From: Telmatactis stephensoni
Lineage: Eukaryota; Cnidaria; Anthozoa; Actiniaria; Isophelliidae
DNA length: 64,000 bases
Assembly (NCBI GenBank): GCA_029948255.1
Contig: JALIZF010001707.1
Coordinates: forward strand, 248,001 to 312,000
Direction of reading: 5' to 3'
Part shown: one piece after another, positions 21,191 through 32,351 of the stretch
Layout: every line of letters begins with the position of its first letter
Numbering within the stretch: position 1 is the first letter of the stretch
The notes under the pieces: generated by a model
Told to the model about the DNA's origin: nothing
What the model saw: the letters and a program-made list of their open reading frames with translations, nothing else
Databases searched by the model: none
Position numbers and translations under genes: made by a program

Positions 21191-22344
21191 AGCAGAACTC
21201 TGTCACGATCCCGACCCCACGCGTAGCACCGCAGCCCCCACCTACAAGTCTTCCCAAAAAGCCTGCAATAGTATTCCACACATTAAAACTAACCAATAAA
21301 CGCATTCATTAACATTGACTTGGAATTTCTAATATACAGTAAAGGCTAAATTAAAATTATTCCTAAATGATATTTTTCTAAGTTTCAACATTTCTAAATA
21401 CGATAAATTTACAAGATAAAGATTTTTTTCTTACAAGAGATATTTTTTGTACTAATCTTAATGTTTTTGGCGGCTTTTGCTCTTTTAAACCTTGCAATGA
21501 GCTCACTTTAAGTAGATGGACTTGTTCACGTGTACTCACTGTTTCCGCAACTCAGTTTTCTTACTCTGAATCCTTGAACTTCAATTCTCGAAATTGGCTT
21601 TACTTTCAACGGTTATCAGGTACTTCAGGTACTTGTGTTTGTTAGTTTGTTTCACAGCGAATTCTTTATGTAGGACTGAGGGATTCACCTCTACTTCAGC
21701 TCCACTTCAACTCTACTTCAAACTCTTGATTTATCAGGGACTCTGGGTGAGCCTGCTCCAAGCCTTCTTGTAACTAAGTTTCTCTTTTACTTTCAGAAGC
21801 TTTGCGTTACTGTTTCTTTTAATTTACATATAATTAATTAAGTGAAGAGCCAGTAATTTAATCATCCAGATAAAATACTCAATTCAAGTAAAATCATTGA
21901 ATTTTTAAAGAGCAACAATTATAGATAAATTGATACCCATATTTGCATCACCGAAACTAGTGTGTCGGGGTTTTTTTCCTTTCCTTTTTCAGATATTAGC
22001 AATTTTTGAAATAATGCGCTCAAAAACACGGTAGTCAAACTTTAAAATTCAATCTAAAAATAAAGAAGCGCCAAAAGACAAAACACCGTCACACTTTGGT
22101 AAAACAACACTTCTGTAATACGATGTATGAAAAATTTGATCTATCTGCTTTCTCCCTGCTGCAAACGAACGACAAATGTAGAGACGCTGGGTTTAATTCG
22201 ATTAAATGCGTGATTTGTAAAAAACGGACGAGTTTTCTCCAAAATTTATATCAAAAATAAAATGTTTGCTCTTTTAGCTTTCAGAATACGTATACTTTAT
22301 TGGGAAGCAAGCGCAAACTGAACGCGCTACGGCTTCTCAAAAAT
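21191..22344. other. Intergenic, no gene recognised
   Basis: Minor short repeats: CAGGTACTTCAGGTACTTG near 21,617 and CTCTACTTCAGCTCCACTTC near 21,690. No exon is supported. Confidence 0.4.
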
Positions 22345-22660
22345 TGCTGCCCGATCTTGTCCTTTGTATCCTTGAGTCGCCCTACTTTCCAATCCCTTAA
22401 TTTGAACGCCTCTTTCTGTACAATTCAAGAAAAACCTCGTATTCATTTAAATTTGGAAATTCTAGTCTGTAGACGTTCGATTAGCAGAACAAAGAATTGA
22501 GCTTTGCTCGATGATACATACAATATTTACATGCTAAGATCCCCAGTTATCATATAACTCCTTAAGGCCGAGTTTCAAGAATAGGGCTAGCTATTAATGG
22601 TCGATTCCCTTCCTCTTTTGTTTGCAAAAACAAGCATTTTCATTTCTTGACTATACCCAA
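22345..22660. repeat. Dispersed repeat, copy 2 (pairs with 8,235-8,600)
   Basis: Direct-orientation match to 8,235-8,600 over most of its length, with moderate divergence. Copy 2 has small insertions such as CTCCTTAAG before GCCGAGTTTCAAG. Non-coding. Confidence 0.6.
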
Positions 22661-23249
22661 AGGCAACATTCGAGAAATTCAAGATTACGTATACGTATAC
22701 AAATATTCAGTTTGATCATTGAACAAGTAACAACATACCTTACTGAGTTTTGTGAAGAAACTTTCTATCGTGTGTTTGAAAGAGATGCTTTGGCGAACTC
22801 GGCCTTCCAAAGACAACTGAAAGGCGGTGTCACAGTGCTACGTGTCTTAAAGTGCATGAACGTTACTCGGGAATTCAGAGGGGCCTTCAAATACGCCAAT
22901 AGAACTATACATGTGCCCGCGCACAGAAAACTGCTATAATGTATGTTATTTTAAGGGTTTTCACGTGACGTCACAGCATTGTGTGTGCCACGTTGGCGTG
23001 CAATTTTTTTCGATTTCGGTGTTTTGTCAAAGAGATGTAGGCGAATTGAAGGGAATTGAAACGTCACTTGGAAGCTTAATGATATTATTTTGGCTATCTT
23101 GACGGCTTAGCTAAAGCCAGATTCTTGTAATTCAGGAAACAAGCAACCTTTTTATTGAATTCCCATGTTCGGCCCATTTGATTTTGCCCGCCAATATGGT
23201 GTGTAAACACTGAGTGACGTGATTGAAAAACCTCAATTGACCGAGCGTG
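22661..23249. other. Intergenic, no gene recognised
   Basis: The frame at 22,622-22,939 (105 codons) has no domain I recognise and no splice context, so it is not called. A TGACGTCA palindrome lies at 22,966-22,973 inside CACGTGACGTCAC. Confidence 0.35.
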
Positions 23250-23648
23250 AGGTCCGGATAGAAGGATGTTTGGTCAAGTTCTTTCTTACAAACTGATTAT
23301 ATCTTTATTTGACAATTTCAGTTCCTTGCTAGTGAAACCGAAAATGAACAGAGCCAGTTCAAAACTGGCAATTTTTTCAGTTTATCAGTCGAGTTTACCA
23401 AATACATTTTTTGAACGACACCAAATATCCTCCTATCCGATCCGGACCGAACAAGTTCGGTCAATAACTTATTTATTATATGGCTGATCAGCCAATGTCA
23501 AAAAACGTTCGTTGGTAAACTCGCGATAAACTGAAAAAAATCCGGCCGGTTTTTACTGGCTCCGTTCAGTTGACTTCCGGTTTTACTAGAAAGGAATCAA
23601 ACAGAAATTGTCAAATAAACATATCATCACTTTGTAAGAAATAAGGAG
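23250..23648. repeat. Interleaved fold-back element
   Basis: Two inverted pairs overlap. GGTCCGGATAGAAGGATGTT (23,251-) pairs with a block at 23,422-23,452. TTCTTACAAACTGATTATAT...GAGTTTACC (23,279-23,402) pairs with GGTAAACTCG...TTTGTAAGAA (23,516-23,640). The interleaving suggests one MITE inserted into another, or an inversion within one. Non-coding. Confidence 0.7.
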
Positions 23649-23699
23649 CCATTCCAAAGAAAAATAGCCAAAAAACCTAAAGTAAAACAACTTTGGAAA

Positions 23700-24170
23700 G
23701 ACGTTTTTCCTAGCCAAACAAATCAAAAATATAATTAGCAAAAAATTCCCGCGCTTTCTGTATGGCGGACGCACGCGTCTGCACACCAAATGGCGGGAAT
23801 TCTGAGCTTCTTTGGTAAAAAGCAAACTGATTTTTCGCTTTGAACAGAGCAAGTTTTAAAACGAATAGTTAAAAAAAGATAACAGAAAAATAGTTTTTGC
23901 TTCAATTTGCCGACGTTAAGCTGTCGTAATCGGGCTGTAAGCAATTGTTTTGGAGTTGTACACAGCATCTTTTGCACTTTGTTAAGTTTGCTTGCTCGAT
24001 CGTCGCCTAAAACGTCATGGTCTTCACTGAAGTTTAAAGGAAGAAATAAGTTAAGTCGACTCCTTGGCCGGGACTCTCTCAAAATGTCTACAATCGCTTT
24101 GGTACCAAATCTACGTGCCTTTTGACATGTTTGAAGACGATGGCCAGAAAAAAACATGAGTCATTTTATA
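23700..24170. repeat. Diverged repeat module related to 35,440-35,780
   Basis: Contains ATTCCCGCG...GCGGACGCACGCGTCTGCACACC. This parallels TTCCCGCCATTTTCTGTTAG and CGGACGCGCGCGTTTGTACACC at about 35,476-35,520, and is followed by similarly placed AAAAAGA(T/C)A(A/G)CAGAAA and TTGGT/TTGC blocks. The minus-strand frame over 23,735-24,157 is therefore likely repeat-derived and not a gene. Confidence 0.45.
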
Positions 24171-24189
24171 GGTAAATTCATTGGCTGAC

Positions 24190-24833
24190 TATGGTTGCCG
24201 AAATGTGTCAATATTCGATGTTACGTTTTTGTATTCGATAAACTTAAATATATTCGATAATTCTCAATATTTTCAATAAAAATGTAGCAAAATTCGATCA
24301 ATTTAGCTATAATTTTATTCGATGATAAAATTTGATTTTTTCGCGATCGAACACAAAATTCATTCGATAATCCAAGCAAAATTCATTCGATAATCCAAGC
24401 AAAATTCATTCGATAATCCAAGCAAAATTCAATCGATAATCCAAGCAAAATTCATTCGATAATTGCACATGATCTGATCACGTGCAATTATCGAATGAAT
24501 TTTGCTTGGATTATCGAATGAATTTTGCTTGGATTATCGAATGAATTTTGCTTTGATTATCGAATGAATTTTGCTTGGATTATCGAATGAATTTTGCTTG
24601 GATAATTATCGAATGAATTTTGCTTGGATTATCGAATGAATGTTGCTTGGATTATCGAATGAATTTTGTGTTCGATCGCGAAAAAATCAAATTTTATCAT
24701 CGAATGAAATTATAAGCTAAATTAATCGAATTTTGCTACACTTTTATTGAAAATATTGAGAATTATCGAATATATTTAAGTTTATCGAATACAAAAACGT
24801 AACATCGAATATTGACACATTTCGGCAACCATA
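24190..24833. repeat. 644-bp palindrome with 23-bp tandem arrays in both arms
   Basis: The outer arms TATGGTTGCCGAAATGTGTC and GACACATTTCGGCAACCATA continue as near-perfect mirrors for about 165 bp. Inside, the left arm holds about five units of AAAATTCATTCGATAATCCA+AGC. The right arm holds about eight units of the exact inverse. They meet at a central spacer that is itself palindromic at its ends (TGCAC...GTGCA, 24,465-24,487). Unit variants occur, such as a CAATCG unit on the left and one right unit with an extra AATT. No coding content. Confidence 0.9.
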
Positions 24834-25080
24834 TGAAACAGCTCTCATCTTGATTTTATCAGAGACCATGCCAACGCTTAAATACTCTTGACGATCTCAT
24901 AGAAATACAACAAAAACTCATTGTATCGCTGCGACTAAACAATAGACTATAGAAAGGAAACAATAAACAAAGAAAAAAAGATAAAGCAAAAAATATTTCT
25001 TGTTAGTGTTTTTGCACTAACACGGTTCTTAAAATTGTTATTGTTCAACATTACCACAGTCTATCAATATGGTGACAATA
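24834..25080 (-). other. 3' flank of amidohydrolase copy 1
   Basis: Sequence from 25,022 (CGGTTCTTAAAATTGTTATT) to the stop codon is shared with copies 2 and 3, so it is probably 3' UTR. Homology ends at a small hairpin (TTAGTGTTTTTGCACTAA) at 25,003-25,020. Confidence 0.6.
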
Positions 25081-27606
25081 TCACGTGTAAGATAAAACCA
25101 TTTTTTCTCCACTTCGCGACTCTTTCCTTTCAGTAAGTCCATTGCTACGACCATCAAGATACGTATCTACCACCTTGATGTTCCGAAGCTTGAACGGGTC
25201 GACTCTCAGTGGATTCTCGCTCAAGACAACAAGATCTGCTCGTTTACCGACCGTCAGGCTGCCAAGTTCTTTCTCTTTGTGAATCTGCCAAGCTGCATTG
25301 ATGGTATATGCCTTCAGTGCCTCCTTGATTGTCACGCAATACTCCTTGCCATAAACGGTATCAGGATCGTCTCTTTGTGTACGTGTCACGGCGGTTTTGA
25401 TGTTGGCAAAAGGTTCAGGATGACCTGGAAATGCTGGATGGTCTTGATGAATAGTCCATCGTAAACCATGTTTTGTAGCCAAACTAAGCGGTGCCCATCG
25501 ATTTGTTCGTTTTTCCCCCAAAATGGACTTGGTATAAACTTTGCCATAAAAGTACAGATGAGCAACAAAGAAGGAAAGCGCAAGATTAAGTTTCGAGGAA
25601 CGAATGATGTGGTTTTCGTCGGCTAGTCCAAGGTGTTCTATGCGATGTCTGCGATCACCCTCTGGAGGGTTACCTAAGAGCTATCAAGAGTAACATGCAA
25701 ATGTTAGGTTTGGGATAGTTTTGGAATTAAATACTGTATCAGTGTAGTAAATGAGGAATGGTTGTCACCCACAGAGTCGAAATCAAGACCATACAGGGGA
25801 GATGAAGGGTTGGGACAGCCAGCAAGGATTCAAGAACACTAAATCGTACGTACAGCATACAATGTTCATTCAACGCATTTAGACGGCGAGGTCCTACAGC
25901 TGCATGAAAGGCTGAGGTAAATTGATCAAAAGAGTGTCATAGCGATCAATATTTTGCATCGACTTGCAGCTATTTGCATTTACTTGCGAGCACTTTGAGT
26001 ATGCTCCAATTTGATTGCAGGTTGATGCAAATGTTGGCTCGTTGTTTGAACAGTCACCGCGCTAAATTTCTAGTTTTTCTTGCTTTTAGTCCGACTTTCT
26101 GCACATTTTCTATCCTACAATTCAAACAAAAACGGACCGAATTTTTTTGTCCTTCATCGTGATCAAGTGGTGTTCAAACAAGACGAGCACTTCGCAACTC
26201 AAAACTTACATTGACTAGTGTCTCGTTTTATCGGAGCCTTAAATCTAAAGAAAACCACTAGTGATTTTAAAACTGGCTTATATAGCGCTAACCCGCTTTC
26301 GAACAACTAAGCCCTGGTCTCCAACACTACCATGTACAGGGACAATCACTTGCCCCTTTTACGATAGTAGCCTTTCTAGATGGATGTTAACCCTCTCCTT
26401 CACTTCTAAAATAATTTGAATCACTATTCATTTCCCATCGTCTAACTGACCTACCTTTTCGTAAATGTTTAAGACCTGATCAATGGCTCTCTCTCCGTGA
26501 GCGTGCATAGCTACTTGTTTTCCTTTATCATGCCACCCTTTCGCCATCTTTAACAACTCCTCATCAGAGTAATTCAGAACTCCATAACATGGTGATGGAG
26601 GAAACCCCAGCTTCTTAGTCAAATCGTTCTCCAGAAAAGGGTCTCGGGCTGCAACAGAACCACAATGTGGAGAGCCATCGGTGATGATTTTCACACCCTG
26701 AAACCAAAGTTTGTCGTTCTCATCTCTGAACATCTTGACTTTTCTCTGCTTGGTAGGAGATTCTTCCTCTTCAGCCTTCCTCATACTCTCAAAGGAGTAA
26801 TAGAGAGCGATCCTCAAAGGACAGTCGGGTTGCAAGGACTTCTCTTCCATGATGCGGTCAAGTTGTCCACCATAACTATTACCAGAAAAGAGTAGGTCGG
26901 TGATGGTGGTAAAACCGTACCGAGAGTACTCTTCCCATTGATCGTCTACGGCTTTCGAGATCTCCTTAGGCGTTGGAGTCGGTGCACTTTGTAAAATCTT
27001 GAGGTACGCAGGGGGCTCCATCATTTGGCCAGTCAGTTTATTTGTTATTGGATCTCTTACATAATACCCACCATCAGGATCTGGAGAATCTTCTGTTATA
27101 CCAGCACTTTCAAATGCTTTATGGTTAGCCCATGCAATATGTAGGTTTTGACCAAGAACAACTATTGGTACATCACGTGAAAACTCATCTAAAATGTCCA
27201 AGTTTAAGTCAGGGAGATCTTCTACAAGCTCAGGGTCCCATCCTGAAAAGACGCACCATTTGCCACTCTGTGGATCAGTACTGCTGATAGTCGTTTTGAA
27301 AAGATCTTTGATTTGGTCGTAACTTTGGTAATAGTAGCCATTGCAGCTGACTTCCAACAAACGACTATGTATCATCAAGGCGCCATGGGTATGTGCTTCG
27401 ATGAATCCAGGAAGGAGTGTTTGGTTTCCTTCCAGGCAAATGTACTTGGTATCCACCCCTCCATGGAGAAAGACTTCGGATTTTTCTCCAACCGCCAGGA
27501 TTTTACCATCCTTTATTGCCAGAGCCTCGGCGGTTGGATAGTGGTCATCCATGGTCACAATTTCACCCCCACAAACGATAAAGTCAGCTGAACTACCAAC
27601 TACCAT
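25081..27606 (-). CDS. YtcJ-type amidohydrolase, copy 1 (583 aa, two coding exons)
   Basis: Exon 1 is 27,606-26,455, donor AAG|GTAGGT. Exon 2 is 25,680-25,081, acceptor TTGATAG|CTC. They join in phase 0. It belongs to the amidohydrolase superfamily, long-chain YtcJ-like branch, cytosolic zinc-type hydrolases of amide bonds; the substrate is unknown. Visible motifs: N-terminal beta-domain (ADFIVCGGEIVTMDDHYPTA), metal site HTH at residues 72-74 in LLPGFIEAHTHG, candidate carbamylated Lys306 in VKIITDG, MHAHGERAID (370), RHRIEH (400), TIHQDHPAFPG with Asp464, and the C-terminal GSLTVGKRADLVVL. All ligands are present and the frame is open, so it is probably functional. The start is fixed by conservation and by a TTTCAG acceptor 16 bp upstream. 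Compared with copies 2 and 3 it has EEEESPTKQ and MFRDEND. Confidence 0.93.
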
Positions 27607-27622
27607 TTTTGTCGTAATTACT
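27607..27622 (-). other. Splice acceptor in the 5' UTR of amidohydrolase copy 1
   Basis: On the minus strand the sequence CTTCAATGTTCAATTTCAG precedes TAATTACGACAAAA and the ATG. A pyrimidine-rich tract plus CAG implies an upstream non-coding exon. Copy 2 has the same site at 49,135-49,150. Confidence 0.55.
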
Positions 27623-27913
27623 GAAATTGAACATTGAAGACATTTATAACAACAAAATAAAGGGGAGCAGCAGGGTGAATTGCGATGACACCCCTATTTA
27701 ACGCGGGGATTCCTTGGGCCAAACTGCAGGGGTGTGCAACATCGAGGATTCCTTGGGCCAATCGAGGGACGGGTGTCTTTACAAAAAGGCAGTAAGGGCG
27801 ATTTTTGTAATTCGCAAAGTTCAAAAAAAAAAAAAAAAAAAGGTTGCGTGTTGTAATTTGTTAATAATTGTTGCGGGGGGATTTAGCAATTCAGATTATG
27901 TTTGTGAGATATT
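27623..27913. other. 5' flank of amidohydrolase copy 1, A-run and repeat fragment
   Basis: The duplication with copy 2 ends near 27,659. Beyond it are two copies of GGATTCCTTGGGCCAA (27,705 and 27,748), a run of about 20 A at 27,822-27,841, and from about 27,888 the left edge of the dispersed repeat into which the Harbinger element was inserted. Confidence 0.5.
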
Positions 27914-28315
27914 AGAACGGTTTCACATAAGCGTTTTTAACATGCAAATATGTTTTGTCGAGTAATATTTAACATGCAAATTAGTTGTCATCTCGATAAC
28001 TGAGGCAAGCGCACGCTGGCAGCTTCACGGCTCATTGACTGGGGTCCGATTTTTGTTAGAAAAATTAAAGCAAGCAGATTTTAATTTTACAATACTATAT
28101 GTCAACTATCTTTTAGTTCAAAATTGCGTAGCCGCTAAAAATAAATTTTTGTGTACTTCTTACTTCTTGCACGAGTTATATCGCTTTTATCCCACTGAAG
28201 GTTAGAAGCCGTAAACAGCTAAAGGTTCAAAGGTTTTTATTAATTATATTGATTATTTCGACATACTTAGAATACATGAACAATATTATAGCTAGGATAG
28301 CTATCATGTTGTTTT

Positions 28316-29071
28316 TTAAATAACAAACACATAAGCGAAAATCCTACTCACAATTAACTCTAACTCTATTTGACAGTCGACTTTCGTGAGCAAGTTGCTC
28401 ACTTTATCGAGGGTTTCTGTTGCTTTCTTGCACATGGTTGTGTGTGCCTCCTGGGCCTCTTTTGCCACTTCTGTAGCTGTCTTTGTCTTTTTTTGCTTCT
28501 GTTCTTCTTCGTCTTCTGACGAGGAGGCTATGAAGGTTGCCAGCTTTGACTCTAGTTTTCTTTGGGCCGGCGTGCGCTTTACTGCATAACGCATTTTGTC
28601 GTCATGAGTTTTTGTTGTTGATAAGACTGCTGTTGATGTAGATGGTGATGACGATGACGATGGTGCCATTCGTCTCATTATATTTTTTATCCTCGTTATC
28701 AGCTTGCTCTCCTCACTTTCAGTGTAAATCTTGATTACTCTGGGTGGCAGGCCGTACTCAAGTACTCGCTTCTTCGCCATTTTGACAACAGCACCCCAAT
28801 CCTTTCCACACACCATGTTATAACTGTCTGACACAAGCTGCTCTTCCCTTTCACGGGCATTCGCCCTTACTCTTCCTGCTTTAGTCGATTCTATTGAATT
28901 TGAAAGAGAAGTAAATGATAAGCTTTTGAAAACATGAACCGACTTGCATCTGTTTTGAACAAAATCCTTGCAAAATGAATAATTACCAGACTTAACTTGG
29001 TTCCCCTGAGTTCCATCATTGTTAGTAGAGTTAGTAGAGGTTCCATCCGTTTCTTCCCAGGGTCGCCACAC
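28316..29071 (-). CDS. Accessory ORF of the Harbinger element (about 250 aa)
   Basis: Not firmly recognised. The frame is open for about 250 codons and divergent from the transposase, the position of the Myb/SANT-like partner protein in Harbinger elements. Visible features: a basic helical stretch KAGRVRANAREREEQ, an amphipathic middle (CGKDWGAVVKMAKKRVLEYG), a Ser-rich linker with a run of Ser, an acidic patch SSSEDEEEQKQKK and a heptad-like C-terminus. A GTGAGT donor after residue about 239 (near 28,350) suggests the last residues are intronic. No in-frame ATG is seen at the 5' end, so the true start is probably in another exon. Identity as the Myb-like partner is inference. Confidence 0.5.
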   Translation of the reverse strand: MWRPWEETDGTSTNSTNNDGTQGNQVKSGNYSFCKDFVQNRCKSVHVFKSLSFTSLSNSIESTKAGRVRANAREREEQLVSDSYNMVCGKDWGAVVKMAKKRVLEYGLPPRVIKIYTESEESKLITRIKNIMRRMAPSSSSSPSTSTAVLSTTKTHDDKMRYAVKRTPAQRKLESKLATFIASSSEDEEEQKQKKTKTATEVAKEAQEAHTTMCKKATETLDKVSNLLTKVDCQIELELIVSRIFAYVFVI

Positions 29072-29293
29072 AGTTGTATAGTCTTAATATTCATTGAAAA
29101 AAGGACTCGATTGTGAAGACTAACACACCTCCTTTGTAAGCCGAACAGCGACTGCGAAGTTGGGGCACACAAGTTTGATGGAATTTCATGTAAATTGTGA
29201 ATTTCACAGTTCTGCTAATTGTAACGTGCAACACGTCGACCTAATTCTGTTCGTGCGGTGGATGTAGACTGGCTGTTAGTTGAGTGTAAAATT

Positions 29294-30346
29294 ATGGATT
29301 TAGTACAACTTAGGATGATTCTTTTGAACTTACTGGCTATATTTGCCTTCTTTTTGTTGCATTACAACCACCTTTGGCTTATCAGCAGTTACCTCTTGTC
29401 CAGCGATTGTTTCCTGGCTTTCCGGCATGGTCACCCATACAATGGAAGGGACGTATACTCTCTTATCTGTGGGCAGTTATGGCACTTCTGGAGAAATACT
29501 GGTGAAACCCCATTATCATTTTTGCAGTTGGTGAGGGATTTAACACCGACGTTGAATCAACTTAATGTACATGGCGTTCCGCGGATGAGATTAAGGCGCC
29601 AAAACTTAAATCTGACTAATCAGATATTGCTGGTACTTATATGGCTTAGAAAATACCCGCACATTGACACTAGCGTTAATGTTTGATGTTGATCCTGCCT
29701 CAATTGTTCGGATGATTTACAAGATCCTACCTGAGCTCTGGAGACATTTCCATAACCAAATCAACTGGGCTAACAATTTAGAATGGTTGAATATGATGGG
29801 AAACTGACCAGAGTTTCCGGGTGCTGTTGGGTCCATTGACTCAACCCCACATGAGATCTATCGCCCGATAACGGAACCGCAACGGCTGTTTTATAGCGGA
29901 CATCGCCATTATCACTGCTTTAATACACAGCTAATTCTCGACAATCACGGACATTTACGCCATGTACATGCAGGTTTTATGGGAAGTATGGCTGACGCGA
30001 ATGCCTACAGACACATGCTGCGAATTGGACCCGGGCTGCCACTAAGTATACCTCCTGGCGCACAATTCCTGGCTGATAAAGCTTACCCCGATATGGTGGA
30101 CCGCTGTTAACACCCGTCAGGGCTAATCAAATGCGACTCCTGAACAATCGAGGCAGACGACGTGCGCGTAAGTTCAACCGACTACTGGGGAAAAGGCGAA
30201 TTAAAATAGAACATGTTTTCAAAGAACTGAAAACATTCAAGGCCATAGGTGGCTTATGGAGACATCCGCGATGGTTAATGCCTGTATGCATTGAACTTTG
30301 CGCTTTCTTGGCAGAAAGGCGTGTTAGACTTTTCGAGAGAATTTAA
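29294..30346 (+). pseudogene. PIF/Harbinger DDE transposase (DDE_Tnp_4 type), decayed
   Basis: The first segment (29,294-29,686) starts MDLVQLRMILL and includes the helix-turn-helix region LTNQILLVLIWLRKYP. A frameshift near 29,670 leads to the frame MFDVDPASIVRM. A TGA codon at about 29,807 interrupts just before PEFPGAVGSIDSTPHEI (first catalytic Asp). The catalytic core continues with GSMADANAYRH and FLADKAYPD (second Asp). A one-base loss near 30,109 shifts the frame again, and the end (30,131-30,346) has RRRARKFNRLLGKRRIKIEHVFKELK with the third acidic residue (Glu in IEHVF). At least one nonsense codon and two frameshifts make it inactive. Its TAA stop coincides with the TTAA target of the palindrome inserted at 30,343. 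Confidence 0.88.
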
Positions 30347-32015
30347 GGTGACTCGAACCAGTTGTTTTCAGACCGCACCGCACATTTTCATTTGGCGCAA
30401 TGGACAACTTAATGCGCACCAATGGACTTTGTTTCTACACCAAATGTCAGGATAAGATTGAAGTTCATTTCAAAGTGATTTTAAGAGATTTAATCTGTTT
30501 GATTTTCTTTAAATCGCCAAAGTTCCCACAGATGCTGTATTTCTCTTCTTGGATATAACGACAACGTAAACAATACTCGAAGTACGCAAAACACCACGAG
30601 AACACTTTGCAAATATTGCCAAAATATACACTTACCTTACGTGAAAAAGCCGACTTTCAACTCTTCATCGATGTCTAGATATATTTTTTTCTTTCCAAGT
30701 CTCTTGTGAGACATTTTCTCCGCAACTTTGTACATCAGAAGTTGTTTTTGAAAATCTCAAAAACGCAGGCTTATTTTTGCTTGGCATTTAAGTAGGGCAT
30801 TACTTGTTCTATACACAGCAATATTGCAACAGCTCATTCAAATACAAGCACTAAAACGACCTGAAACTTAAACCTGATGTTGACCCAAACGCCAGCTCAA
30901 AACTTGCATTGAGACAACCATTCGACTCGCTAATTCGCATATTGCACTCGCAAATTGTTCACAGCATGTGCACGTGCATAGCATAGAGTTCCACGCTTCA
31001 TGCATCAGGAACCGGAAATATAGAATTCGCTTTAGAATAACTTTCACTTCTAATATTTGTATGTTTTTAGGTTGGGAAGACATGATATTTTTTTAAAAAG
31101 AGCAAGCATAATATTTGGGAAATAATATTAACTAATTAGCAGTAAACATCACCAAATAAACAAAAGAAAAGAATTTAATCTTATTTCCGGTTCCTGATGC
31201 ATGTAGCGAATGTAGCGTGGAACTGTATGCTATGCACGTGCACATGCTGTGAACAATTTGCGAGTGCAATATGCGAATTAGCGAGTCGAATGGTTGTCTC
31301 AATGCAAGTTTTGAGCTGGCGTTTGGGTCTACATCAGGTTTAAGTTTCGGGTCGTTTTAGTGCTTGTATTTGAATGAGCTGCTGCTATATTGCTGTGTAT
31401 AGAACAAGTAATGCCCTACTTAAATGCCAAGCAAAAATAAGCCTGCGTTTTTGAGATTTTCAAAAACAACTTCTGATGTACAAAGTTGCGGAGAAAATGT
31501 CTCACAAGAGACTTGGAAAGAAAAAATATATCTAGACATCGATGAAGAGTTGAAAGTCGGCTTTTTCACGTAAGGTAAGTGTATATTTTGGCAATATTTG
31601 CAAAGTGTTCTCGTGGTGTTTTGCGTACTTCGAGTATTGTTTACGCTGTCGTTATATCCAAGAAGAGAAATACAGCATCTGTGGAAACTTTGGTGATTTA
31701 AAGAAAATCAAACAGATTAAATCTCTTAAAATTACTTTGAAATGTTGTGCATTTGTCTGAATTTTTCTATGCAGTTTACCGCTTGTCTGAAGCTCATCAA
31801 TTTTGCGAGATATTAGAGGAAAACCATTTTTGACGATGTTCGATTTTCGCTATTTTGAAAACGTTGATCGATTTAATTATAACATCATTTAAAACTTCAA
31901 TCTTATCCTGACATTTGGTGTAGGAACCAAGTCCATTGGTGCGCATTAAGTTGTCCATTGCGCCAAATGAAAATGTGCGGTGCGGTCTGAAAACAACTGG
32001 TTCGAGTCACCTTAA
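30343..32015. repeat. 1.67-kb long palindrome (TTAA-bounded fold-back element)
   Basis: The left arm (30,343 to about 31,021) is repeated almost base for base, inverted, in the right arm (about 31,180-32,015). The loop is about 158 bp. The ends are TTAAGGTGACTCGAACCAG and its inverse, with TTAA at 30,343-30,346 and 32,012-32,015. The right arm has an extra piece of about 150 bp at 31,743-31,891. Each arm contains the same ORF-plus-splice-donor unit. No transposase is seen. It inserted at the stop codon of the Harbinger transposase. Confidence 0.92.
31424..31573 (+). CDS. Small ORF (49 aa) with splice donor in the palindrome right arm
   Basis: Not recognised. ATG at 31,424 begins MPSKNKPAFLRFSKTTSDVQ and runs 49 codons to TAA, followed at once by G|GTAAGT, a consensus splice donor (31,575). 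The mirror unit in the left arm (30,637-30,787, minus strand) is identical except for one extra A in an A run, which shifts its frame after residue 33. This looks like a captured first exon or a small element-encoded peptide. Coding status is uncertain. Confidence 0.35.
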   Translation: MPSKNKPAFLRFSKTTSDVQSCGENVSQETWKEKIYLDIDEELKVGFFT

Positions 32016-32029
32016 AACAATCATTGTAA

Positions 32030-32351
32030 GGCCCTGTTCAAACGAGAACGCAAGTCGATGCAAGTTTTGACTTGCGCGTACTTGCATCTTCGTTTTAACA
32101 CCAACTTGCATCGACTTGCGTCTACTTGCATCGACTTGAGAGCACTTTGAACGTGCTCAAATTTGATCGCAAGCAATGCAAGTTTTTCCTGTCTTACAAA
32201 TAATTCAAACAAAAACAAATCTGATTTTCTCGCTGTCCTTCAGCTAACTGATTTTCCTTGAAAGTTTTTGAAAGTTGGAGCGGTGTTCAAACGAGGACGC
32301 AAGTTTCAAGTGAAAACTTACATCGACTTGCGTGCTCGTTTGAACGGGGCC
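32030..32351. repeat. Harbinger-like MITE, TAA duplication
   Basis: The ends GGCCCTGTTCAAACGAG and CTCGTTTGAACGGGGCC are flanked by TAA at 32,027-32,029 and 32,352-32,354. The interior has repeats of ACTTGCATCGACTTGCG. Diverged relatives are present in the introns of amidohydrolase copies 1 and 3 (CGACTTGCAGCTATTTGCAT, GGTGTTCAAACAAGACGAGC). Confidence 0.85.

Noticed and set aside
22622..22939. 105-codon plus-strand ORF
   Set aside because: No recognisable family. It partly overlaps the dispersed repeat at 22,345-22,660.
23735..24157. 140-codon minus-strand ORF
   Set aside because: It overlaps a repeat module resembling 35,440-35,780 and shows no domain or splice context.
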